This document shows positions 8,143-14,811 of a stretch of 19,298 nucleotides of DNA, one piece after another. The DNA is from an uncultured Eubacteriales bacterium (lineage in GTDB: Bacteria; Bacillota; Clostridia; Oscillospirales; Acutalibacteraceae). The stretch lies in assembly GCA_934486705.1 (NCBI GenBank), contig CAKSQS010000047.1:1-19298 (forward strand), read 5' to 3'. Positions within the stretch are counted from its first letter, which is position 1, and every line of letters begins with the position of its first letter. The position numbers and the translations under genes are program-made. Under the pieces are notes generated by a model, which saw only the letters and a program-made list of their open reading frames with translations, made no database searches and was not told the DNA's origin.

Positions 8143-8388
8143 CCCGATACGGAGGAATATAACACCGAGGGATTTTCTCCCGATAATTACCCCGCTTTGC
8201 ACTCGGTCTTAAATGAGGCGGACGCAGAGGACACGTATACGTATTCAAACGGAAACGGCGTAAATTATCCGAAAACGGGCGATAACGGGAAATACCGCCT
8301 GATCTCAATTTTCACCTTAACGGTAAGCATGGCTTATCTTGCCGCAGTGGGGTATTTCAAGTTTTTCAAAAAAAGAAAAGAGAGGTAA
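4042..8388 (+). CDS. Giant cell-wall-anchored SGNH/GDSL esterase with repeated jelly-roll-like, Big_4 and Big_2 domains
   Basis: The protein has 1448 residues from the ATG at 4042, which follows GAGAGG at 4027-4032; an in-frame ATG at 4009 lies inside the hairpin loop and has no ribosome binding site. A signal peptide ends near YSLA-DSD. Then come jelly-roll-like copies (about 52-260 and 280-473), a Big_4-like Ig domain (about 480-568), and an SGNH domain (about 574-757) with GDSITY (Ser583), NFGVDGATLL, GTND (Asn650) and DGVHPT (Asp738, His741). A Big_2-like domain (about 762-843), a third copy (860-1053), a second Big_4-like domain (about 1060-1155) and a fourth copy (1165-1367) follow. The end has YPKTG (1409-1413), a membrane segment (about 1419-1439) and the tail KFFKKRKER, a sortase-sorting layout. 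It is a paralogue of the preceding gene and shares a 21-base identical block around GTND. It likely deacylates wall-proximal glycan. Confidence 0.9.
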   Translation: MIKVKRAELINAVLTVFTIIAVICGTCSIYSLADSDSTTDSIVFKDAAVLAENFNVYHGESAVTAGLSAAEPEKYFSVVSRIVKHTCTSTGNHTSGDYKIWDAQDDVVTTALYRKQAYRNFEMTAEFRVVPANWQVLPKLIFGVQDPMSWVNAEGGGYSVWLYNEGIINLKGITDGEYKTQSDNTDHTKTGEYGSLASWSKVTVRVMGKDVTVTVKQGTKAAYSEQFTLGDDYYGGKIGFAAGTGGCQFRNFSVTDLGGDVVPMPIKEYIGLSNSEDMKKFDCYYAESIKNGMKPVENYTDYWQHKEDGSIWRNPDNLPRVEYDEDLYTSTLVYNVKQYKYFELTVNMQRKESGGYGYMYPGVIFGIKNPGNFAYYKDGGYFCYATAEGALCVRGNDFSAVTQAPAGYSRETVHTMTISVRYGRVTVKISGDGNNPEQLVEILPEDYTGGYIALVGMANVCGLSRLSVKEVEGELKNVSIARVKAPTAVEVETGVLPEDLKLPESVKVVGSDNEEYTLNVEWSRANYNRFVRGEYTLIGSLSPLIDYDKHSRVIIGDSTAEIKVRVKGKEDLSPVRVACVGDSITYASGTEQGYPWQMRKLLGGKYDIENFGVDGATLLKSGDNPYTSSSAFTASKAFAPNIVVIMLGTNDSKPQNWSLSDSYADDYKALIAEYKALPSNPTVYVALSPAVATDNYDISAETVKNEIVPLQREIAKAAGCDVIDIHSLTEGHSSWYADGVHPTKSGYGFIAAEIAKKIALPGPLESFTLGREADYIFEGETETYYPCFSPAKITGDDTVKWSTSDSAVADVKNGVVSARKKGSAVITAECQGKTAAVRITVYGKDDEISLPLTSSDDTAGFDCYYADDAEKGLEIQNSYSPFWEISEKGIARTKETVGDMKWGDKYLSSLLFAKRKYHNFELTVDIQRDEVGEYNYPMVVFGIKNPAEYITKSGGGLAVFPVAEGTPMFLGQIKGKYTNIVGKEPAAGYNRTGVHTLRLTVEYNTVTMSVTGADGESLPAPISCELGDTDMDGYIALVGKANICCFKNLKIRPLNNNDVTKVTAEKIISESPEINADVGTDTSEISGLPKTVRVKAADGLIYTAPIEWDFDGYNRYKRGKYTVTGILPDSLLENHIKLYGNGVTLKGVINVTGDKDLIDENTVKFDFNGKSEITENFECYYSSIFSDALKKSDPMKTWEITDGRLHRIDDKFSVKSSGEWSWEKAKTEMSSLVYKGRKYENFELTVDFQRVSNTYYWAMIGFGIDDPAAYPLDEGSGILAYLEQEGRPLFWGNDVSAGHTTPYENFEYTGRHTMKLTVKDGIAEMSVDGREPVLKTIVPDEYRGGGYISITTNMNAAYFDNLSITALPDTEEYNTEGFSPDNYPALHSVLNEADAEDTYTYSNGNGVNYPKTGDNGKYRLISIFTLTVSMAYLAAVGYFKFFKKRKER

Positions 8389-8392
8389 CCAA

Positions 8393-10012
8393 ATGAAAAC
8401 AGCAGCTATAAAAATTTTATCACTTACCTTGATTTCCGGCATTATGCTTTCGGCTGTCGGATGCCGCAGAACCGTAAAGATTGCGGGAAACGGCAGCGAC
8501 TACGCAAGTGAATACTGGATAACCGAAGAGGTTGACGGTGAAAACACCGCGTCCGGCGGCAAGACCGACGGCAAGGGCAGTACCGCTTCAAGCAAGGATA
8601 CCGGCAGCAAGCCCGAAAAGAAATTCACACCGAGTAAAAACAAATTGACCGTAGAGGGTGCGGGAACCGATCCCGACGCCGATTATAAGGCTTCGGGTAC
8701 GGTAAAGGTTGCGGTATCATCCTACCGCCCGTGCGATTACGAGGCAATGCTTGATGCGTTCAGCGCGGTTTATCCGAATATTGACCTTGTGCTTGATTAC
8801 AGACCCAAGCATGGTGCCGACGCAGATGAAACAAACCATTATTTGGCGTCCCGTGCTATGGCGGGAAATATGCCGGACGTTGTTTTTGACGACGCGGGAA
8901 GACTTCCGAACTATTTGGTTCAGGGGTGGGTCTATCCGCTTGATAAGTTTGTTAAAAACGATAAGGCGTTTAGTAATATACCGTCATCTCTGATTGCTAA
9001 CTATACGTATTTAGGCAAGCTTTACGCTTTGCCGCATCAGGCGCATTACAGCGGCGTGGTTCTGAATTTGGACGCTTTTGACGAGTTGAATATGGATATA
9101 CCGAGCCTTTCGTGGAATATGAAGGAGCTTGAAAATGTCCTTAAAACGGGAACTACCGATAAATTCTCGGGCTGCGAATATCTCGGTGCGGTTCCTGCGG
9201 AGACTGCGGGCAGCTTTACTGCCGACGGCGGCCCTTACGGGTATAATGTCAAGACCAAAAAATTTGAAATGGCTTCAAGCTACGGCGCGGCGCTCAAGTT
9301 AAATCAAAATCTCAAAAAAACTGCAGGGCTTGAGGCATACAGCCTGCGTTTTCCGAACATAAACGACTATGTAAGCAAATTCGGGAACGGAAACACCGGC
9401 GTTGTTGATATGGCGTTCAAGCTCGGCAGAACCCTTGTACATTTTGAGCAGGGAACATGGGCGGTAGATAACTTAAAGTCTATTTGCAAGTTTAACTGGA
9501 AGCTTTATCCCTATCCGCAGGCTATAAAGGGACGTATACCGGTTCATATTGACCATTGCTTTATGACAACAAGCGCCAACAACCTTAAAAATCCCAACGC
9601 GGCGTTCCAGGTTTTGCGCTATATGACATACAGCACCGAGGGCAATCTTGCAAGGCTTAGTATGTATGATGCCAAAAATAAGGGCAAATATGCGCTTAAC
9701 AGCCGTATTTTCTATCCCACGGTAAACAACAAGGAAGTTGCCGAAAAATTCAAGTCCTTGCCGGGCGTTACGGATGTTGATATCTACTTCTTTGAAAATA
9801 CAGGAAACGGCTACCGTTCGGATCTGCTTAAAATAGTTCCCGGCTGGGAAGATATAATAAAGATTATCAGCGCTGCTATGGAGGGCAAGGACAATGCCGA
9901 TGTGGATTCGATAATTCCGTCTCTTCAGGCTAAGACAAATTCGGAAATAACAAAGAAATGGTCCGATTTTGAGACTAAGCTTAAAAAGGTTCAGTCCGAA
10001 TTTAAGGGATAA
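8393..10012 (+). CDS. ABC transporter sugar-binding lipoprotein (SBP family 1)
   Basis: This 539-residue protein starts at the ATG at 8393, four bases after the preceding stop and seven after AGAGG at 8381-8385. The signal peptide ends in a lipobox-like LSAVGC, making Cys24 the lipidated residue. A low-complexity Gly/Ser/Thr/Lys linker (about 50-85) leads to an extracellular solute-binding domain (about 102-535). Visible family features include 'AFSAVYPNIDLVLDY' near the start, 'MPDVVFDD', the 'YALPHQAHYSGVVLN' strand, and the 'NPNAAFQVLRYMT' helix. Length is at the upper end for the family. It should capture an oligosaccharide outside the membrane and hand it to the permease pair encoded downstream. 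The ligand is unknown. Confidence 0.9.
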   Translation: MKTAAIKILSLTLISGIMLSAVGCRRTVKIAGNGSDYASEYWITEEVDGENTASGGKTDGKGSTASSKDTGSKPEKKFTPSKNKLTVEGAGTDPDADYKASGTVKVAVSSYRPCDYEAMLDAFSAVYPNIDLVLDYRPKHGADADETNHYLASRAMAGNMPDVVFDDAGRLPNYLVQGWVYPLDKFVKNDKAFSNIPSSLIANYTYLGKLYALPHQAHYSGVVLNLDAFDELNMDIPSLSWNMKELENVLKTGTTDKFSGCEYLGAVPAETAGSFTADGGPYGYNVKTKKFEMASSYGAALKLNQNLKKTAGLEAYSLRFPNINDYVSKFGNGNTGVVDMAFKLGRTLVHFEQGTWAVDNLKSICKFNWKLYPYPQAIKGRIPVHIDHCFMTTSANNLKNPNAAFQVLRYMTYSTEGNLARLSMYDAKNKGKYALNSRIFYPTVNNKEVAEKFKSLPGVTDVDIYFFENTGNGYRSDLLKIVPGWEDIIKIISAAMEGKDNADVDSIIPSLQAKTNSEITKKWSDFETKLKKVQSEFKG

Positions 10013-10096
10013 GGGCTTAACGCATTAAAAATGTCTGTCTGCCGATTATAACCTTTTGATTTTATACCTTTAATTCTAAATGCTATGGTGATTATT

Positions 10097-12976
10097 ATGA
10101 TAAAAAAAATCAAGCTCTGTACTGCAATAACGGTAATGGCTTTATTTACCTCAACATTCAGCGCGCCTTTTTCGGCGGCAGTGCAGAAAACGGTTGAATC
10201 GGCAGGCGAAGCGTCTTATACCGCCGCTTCTCTTAAGGGGTGGAACGCGACCGTTCCGAATGAAAATTCGGGAGATATTGCGGCTGCAATAACGGAAGTG
10301 AACGGCAGCCGTACCGTCACGCTGCCTTTTACTGCGGCAGAGGGCGGGACGGTCGCTTTTTCCGCTGCGGTTTCCCAAAGCGGAGAATATAATATTTTGG
10401 TAAATTACCGCATAAGCGGAAAAGAGAACAGAGAACCGCAATACGAGCTTTCGTTTAATAACAAGACTTTAACGGTAGGTTTGCCCGTTCTCTGGAGTGA
10501 CGAGACGAAAACCTACGAGCAGGATATGAACGGCAATGAAATCGTTCCGCGCCAGATATGCGTTTCGGAATACATAAGCGATTTTTTAATTGATTCGGGC
10601 GATATAGGTGCAGATAGGTTATCGGTAAAGCTTGAGAGCGGAAACAACAGCTTTGTGCTTAAAGCTCTGTCGGGTGAAATTGAAATTAAAGAGATAAGCT
10701 TTATAAAGCCGCGCGATACGGATACATATGAGGAATACAGGAAAAGTATTTCCGAAAAACAGGGAGTAAACGACCTTTTAACGGTTGAGGGCGAAAACCA
10801 TACGCTTAAATCGGAATCCTATATCAGGAGCGGCCTTTCAAAAAACGCCGCCGTTACACCGCACAAAAGCGGTAAAAAATGCGTAGCGTTACTTGACGGC
10901 GGCTCTTGGTCGTCGGCAGGGCAAAAGGTGCTTTGGGATTTTTCGGTGGAAAAGAGCGGGCTTTACGAGCTTGCGTTCCGCTGTTCCCAGTCGAGCAATG
11001 CCGGTAAACCGGTATTCAGAAAAATCGAAATTGACGGCATAACGCCGTTTGCCGAGCTTGAATCGGTTACATTTCCCGTTACGGGAACAAATGAATACGA
11101 AAATTATACCCTCTGCGGTAAAGACGGTAAACCGTTTGAAATTTATCTTGAAGAGGGTTCACATACAATTTCAATGCAGGTCACATTAGGCGGTTTCAGG
11201 GAAATTTATGATGAAATAATATCGGTAATGAGTGAAATCAATTCTGTAGGAATGGATCTGAAAAAGCTTTCGGCGGGCTCGGTTGACGCCAACCGCACGT
11301 GGGATATGGACGTTGTAATGCCGGAAGCAATTCCGCGGCTTAAAGCAGCCTCGGAAAGAATAGATTCTGTTTACAAAAAGCTTTGCGATTTGTCAGACTC
11401 CGACGCCACATTTGCCGATTCGCTCGAATATGCCTCTTCACTGCTTAAAAAGCTCCTTGCAAAGCCCCGTGTTTTGCCTAACAAGCTTGAGCTTTTAAAT
11501 GTAGGCGATAATTCGGTGACCAAATTTTTGGGCGATGTGCTTTCGCAGCTTATTTCCTCGCCGCTCAGTATTGACAGAATTTATTTTAATTCGGGAAAGA
11601 CGCTCCCGTCGGGCAAAGCGAGCTTTTTTACGGTGCTTTTTGAGAGTATATCCGAATTTTTCGGAACTTTCGCAAAGGATTACAACACGTATTCCGCCGA
11701 GCCCGACGGCGAGCTTGAGGTTTGGGTAAACCGCTCGGTTCAGTACACGGAAACCATGCAGAGCTTGTTAGACGATACTTTTAATAAGGAAAACAGAACT
11801 AACATAAGGCTTTCCATAATGCCGAGCGAGCAAAAGCTTATACTTGCAAACGCGTCGGGTACAAATCCCGATATTGCAATGGGAGTGGGCTACTCAACGC
11901 CCTTTAACTTTGCAATCAGGAATTCGGCGAAAAACCTTTTGGAATACGAAGATTTTCTTTCCTTTTATACATCCTGCTACAATCCCGAGGCTTTGACCCC
12001 GGTATGCTATAACGACGGCGTATACGGCGTAATTGAAACGCAGAATTTTAATGTGCTTTTTTACAGAAAGGATATTTTTGAGTCTCTCGGAATAGGTGTT
12101 CCCGATACATGGGAGGATGTTAAATACCTAATGCCTACCCTGCTGCGGCATCAGATGAATTTTTATATTCCGCTGTCGGGTGCTACAGGCTATAAATCTT
12201 TCCCCGTAACAACGCCGTTCATTTTCCAAAACGGAGCGAAAATACTTTCGGACGACGGATTTTCGGTTGATTACAGGAGCGAGGAGTGCAAAAAAGCTTT
12301 TCACGAAATGACGGAGCTTTACACGGTTTACGGTATGCAGCAATCTGTTCCGAGCCTTTATAACAGCTTCAGATACGGCGAAATTCCTATTGCGATAGGC
12401 GATATGGGATTATATTTGCAGCTTACCTATGCAGCTCCCGAGTTATCCGGGCTGTGGGATATTGCGCTTACTCCCGGGACTGATAAAAACGGTGAAACGG
12501 TACGTTGGCAATCGGCTGACAGCACCGCCTGTATGATATTTAAAAGCACGAAAAAAAGCGATATGGCGTGGAAATTCCTTAAATGGTGGCTTTCCGATGA
12601 TATTCAGTCGGAATATGCACAGCTGCTGACAGGTACTTACGGACCTGAATATTTCTGGTCTACCGCCAATTTAAAGGCGTTTGCGGAGCTGCCGCTCCCA
12701 GAAAACCACAAGAAAGTGATCCTTAAGCAGTGGGAATGGCAGAAAGAGGTTATGTATCATCCCGCCAATTATATGATAGAGCGCGATATAAGCAATATTT
12801 GGACGAACATAGTTGTAAACGGTATGGAATTTTCCGACGCGGTGGATAATGCTGTGGTATCGTCAGACCGTGAAATTCTGCGTAAGCTGCTGGAATTCGG
12901 TTATTGCGACGAACGCGGTACAAAGATAAAGGATTACACCACAAATTCCGATAAAATACTGTATGCGAATAAATAA
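10097..12976 (+). CDS. Giant solute-binding protein with N-terminal carbohydrate-binding-like domains
   Basis: The protein has 959 residues from the ATG at 10097, chosen because GGTGAT at 10087-10092 matches the anti-Shine-Dalgarno tail; the in-frame ATG at 10085 would give four more residues. A signal peptide without lipobox (about 1-28) is followed by two beta-rich segments (about 36-205 and 225-365), the second with the 'LTVEGENHTLKSES' opening seen in CBM35/CBM6-like modules. A mostly helical stretch follows (about 366-530), then a family 1 solute-binding domain (about 540-945), with 'GTNPDIAMGVGYSTPFNFA', 'DGVYGVIETQNFNVLFYRKDIF' reduced here to its core 'NVLFYRKDIF', and 'MAWKFLKWWLSDD'. 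It is roughly double the usual family size. It sits between the lipoprotein and the permeases, so it probably serves the same importer, perhaps holding long or branched glycan. The N-terminal module family is uncertain. Confidence 0.85.
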   Translation: MIKKIKLCTAITVMALFTSTFSAPFSAAVQKTVESAGEASYTAASLKGWNATVPNENSGDIAAAITEVNGSRTVTLPFTAAEGGTVAFSAAVSQSGEYNILVNYRISGKENREPQYELSFNNKTLTVGLPVLWSDETKTYEQDMNGNEIVPRQICVSEYISDFLIDSGDIGADRLSVKLESGNNSFVLKALSGEIEIKEISFIKPRDTDTYEEYRKSISEKQGVNDLLTVEGENHTLKSESYIRSGLSKNAAVTPHKSGKKCVALLDGGSWSSAGQKVLWDFSVEKSGLYELAFRCSQSSNAGKPVFRKIEIDGITPFAELESVTFPVTGTNEYENYTLCGKDGKPFEIYLEEGSHTISMQVTLGGFREIYDEIISVMSEINSVGMDLKKLSAGSVDANRTWDMDVVMPEAIPRLKAASERIDSVYKKLCDLSDSDATFADSLEYASSLLKKLLAKPRVLPNKLELLNVGDNSVTKFLGDVLSQLISSPLSIDRIYFNSGKTLPSGKASFFTVLFESISEFFGTFAKDYNTYSAEPDGELEVWVNRSVQYTETMQSLLDDTFNKENRTNIRLSIMPSEQKLILANASGTNPDIAMGVGYSTPFNFAIRNSAKNLLEYEDFLSFYTSCYNPEALTPVCYNDGVYGVIETQNFNVLFYRKDIFESLGIGVPDTWEDVKYLMPTLLRHQMNFYIPLSGATGYKSFPVTTPFIFQNGAKILSDDGFSVDYRSEECKKAFHEMTELYTVYGMQQSVPSLYNSFRYGEIPIAIGDMGLYLQLTYAAPELSGLWDIALTPGTDKNGETVRWQSADSTACMIFKSTKKSDMAWKFLKWWLSDDIQSEYAQLLTGTYGPEYFWSTANLKAFAELPLPENHKKVILKQWEWQKEVMYHPANYMIERDISNIWTNIVVNGMEFSDAVDNAVVSSDREILRKLLEFGYCDERGTKIKDYTTNSDKILYANK

Positions 12977-12990
12977 AGAGGGCAATGCAA

Positions 12991-13884
12991 ATGAAAAAGC
13001 TTTTAAATAAACATTCCGTTTTTATACTTACGTTCCCCTATGTAATCTTATTTATTCTGTTTATCGTTTTACCGGTTGCGGCATCTGTATTCCTTTCGTT
13101 CACACAGTTCAATACCATTGAATTTCCCAAGTGGATAGGGCTTAAAAACTATATGCAGCTGTTTACAAACGACCAGATATTCATGCAAAAGGTTTTGCCG
13201 AACACTGTTGTATATTCGTTGTTTGTGGGCATAGGCGGTTATATTCTCGGCTTTTTTCTGGCATGGTCTTTAGCGCAGGTAACAAAGCGGGTACGAACGA
13301 TACTTACGGTAATTATTTATTCCCCGTCAATGACGGGCGGCGTATTGCTGACTACAGTATGGGGAGTAATATTCAACGGAGACAAAAGCGGGTATCTGAA
13401 TTATGTTTTAACAAAGCTGAATATTATCGAGCAGCCGATAGCGTGGCTGCAATCCGATAAATATTTACTGCCTATTATGATACTTGTGGCTTTATGGAGC
13501 AGCATGGGCGTAGGCTTTCTTGCAATACTTTCCGGCATTTTGAACGTTAACACAGAGCTTTACGAGGCAGGGTATATAGACGGCATAAAAAACCGTTTTC
13601 AGGAGATTATTTACATAACCATACCGTCTTCAAAGCCGCAAATGCTTTTCGGGGCGATAATGGCGATAGTAAACACATTTTCTTCAAGCGGGGTGGGAAC
13701 TGCTCTTTCGGGTTCAAACCCCACGCCTAACTACGCGGGTCAGCTTATAGCGACCCATATAGAGGACTACGGCTTTTTGCGTTACGAAATGGGCTATGCG
13801 GCGGCGGTGTCGATCATAATGATTTTGGGCATAAAGCTTATGTCAAACGGCGCGCAAAAGCTTTTCGGCAGCAGCGATGAATAA
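12991..13884 (+). CDS. ABC sugar transporter permease, MalF/UgpA type
   Basis: This 297-residue integral membrane protein has about six hydrophobic segments, the first at about 11-37. The cytoplasmic EAA loop reads YEAGYIDGIKNRFQEIIYIT (191-210), the ATPase-docking motif of binding-protein-dependent permeases (E-A-x3-D-G-x9-I-x-[LI]-P). The ATG at 12991 is preferred to that at 12985 because AGAGGG at 12977-12982 lies eight bases from the former and only two from the latter. Fourteen bases separate it from the preceding stop. It pairs with the next permease to form the channel for sugars delivered by the upstream binding proteins. Confidence 0.95.
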   Translation: MKKLLNKHSVFILTFPYVILFILFIVLPVAASVFLSFTQFNTIEFPKWIGLKNYMQLFTNDQIFMQKVLPNTVVYSLFVGIGGYILGFFLAWSLAQVTKRVRTILTVIIYSPSMTGGVLLTTVWGVIFNGDKSGYLNYVLTKLNIIEQPIAWLQSDKYLLPIMILVALWSSMGVGFLAILSGILNVNTELYEAGYIDGIKNRFQEIIYITIPSSKPQMLFGAIMAIVNTFSSSGVGTALSGSNPTPNYAGQLIATHIEDYGFLRYEMGYAAAVSIIMILGIKLMSNGAQKLFGSSDE

Positions 13885-13904
13885 GAGGAAAGGACGGGAA
13901 TACG

Positions 13905-14795
13905 GTGAAACGGACAAAAAGCAAACGTAACAGTATTAAGCGAAACGGCATAAACCCGCAAAAGTTTTCGGTAGGACAGCTGAAATTTCACGCCTATCTT
14001 ATACCGATAGCCGTAATAATGGGTCTGCCCATACTGTTTATTTTTATGAATGCATTTAAACCGATAGATGAGCTCTTCGCCTATCCGCCGAGGTTTTACG
14101 TTAAACAGCCTACCCTTCAGAATTTCAAAATGCTGTTTTCGCTTTCCTCGGATACATCTGTTCCCGCGTCACGGTATCTGTTTAACAGTATTCTTTCAAC
14201 CCTGCTTGTGGTTCTGGGAAATGTTATAATTGCGGTGAGCGTGGGATATGTCTTTTCAAAAAAACATTTTAGGCTGCGTAATTTTCTTTTCAACATCAAT
14301 ACCGTGGCGCTTATGTTTGTTTCCATAGCGGTTAATATTCCGAGGTATTTTATTATTGTATACACCGGTTTGCAGGATAATTTTCTTGCGCACGTTATAC
14401 CGCTTTTGGTATCGCCCACGAGTATTTTTTTGGTTAAGCAGTTTATAGACCAGCTGCCTGACGCACTTATAGAGGCGGCGGTTATTGACGGAGCGGACGA
14501 TTATTGCATTTTGCGCAAAATTATTGTGCCGCTGGTGTCTCCCGCCATTGCAACCGTAGTTATTATGAGCTTTCAAAGCGGATGGAATGCCACGGAGGCT
14601 TCCAATCTCTTTATAAATAACGAGGTGCTTAAAAATTTCACGTTTTATATGTCTAACCTTTCAAGCGCGGGCGGAGTTGCCGGGCAGGGGGTATCCGCTG
14701 CGGCGAGCCTTATAATGTTTTTACCGAATCTTATTTTATTCATTATTTGTCAGTCAAGGGTTATGAACACAATGTCTCATTCCGGAATCAAATAA
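13905..14795 (+). CDS. ABC sugar transporter permease, MalG/UgpE type
   Basis: This 296-residue protein begins with GTG, ten bases after AGAGGAAAGGA at 13884-13894, twenty bases beyond the preceding stop. A basic N-terminus (about 1-18) leads into a first membrane segment (about 28-50), and several more follow. The EAA loop reads IEAAVIDGADDYCILRKIIV (189-208), close to the MalG consensus E-A-A-x2-D-G-A. It forms the second half of the sugar channel. No ATP-binding subunit gene is encoded in the window. Such importers in Firmicutes commonly use a shared MsmX/MsiK-type ATPase. Confidence 0.95.
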   Translation: MKRTKSKRNSIKRNGINPQKFSVGQLKFHAYLIPIAVIMGLPILFIFMNAFKPIDELFAYPPRFYVKQPTLQNFKMLFSLSSDTSVPASRYLFNSILSTLLVVLGNVIIAVSVGYVFSKKHFRLRNFLFNINTVALMFVSIAVNIPRYFIIVYTGLQDNFLAHVIPLLVSPTSIFLVKQFIDQLPDALIEAAVIDGADDYCILRKIIVPLVSPAIATVVIMSFQSGWNATEASNLFINNEVLKNFTFYMSNLSSAGGVAGQGVSAAASLIMFLPNLILFIICQSRVMNTMSHSGIK

Positions 14796-14811
14796 AGGAG
14801 CTATGCGGAAC

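Noticed and set aside
8339..8392. Upstream ATG as start of the lipoprotein
   Set aside because: It lies inside the preceding gene and would bury the lipoprotein signal peptide; ATG 8393 has AGAGG seven bases before it.
10013..10096. Separate promoter before the giant binding protein
   Set aside because: TATAAC at 10047-10052 and TTGATT at 10056-10061 have no partner box at a usable spacing, and no terminator precedes them.
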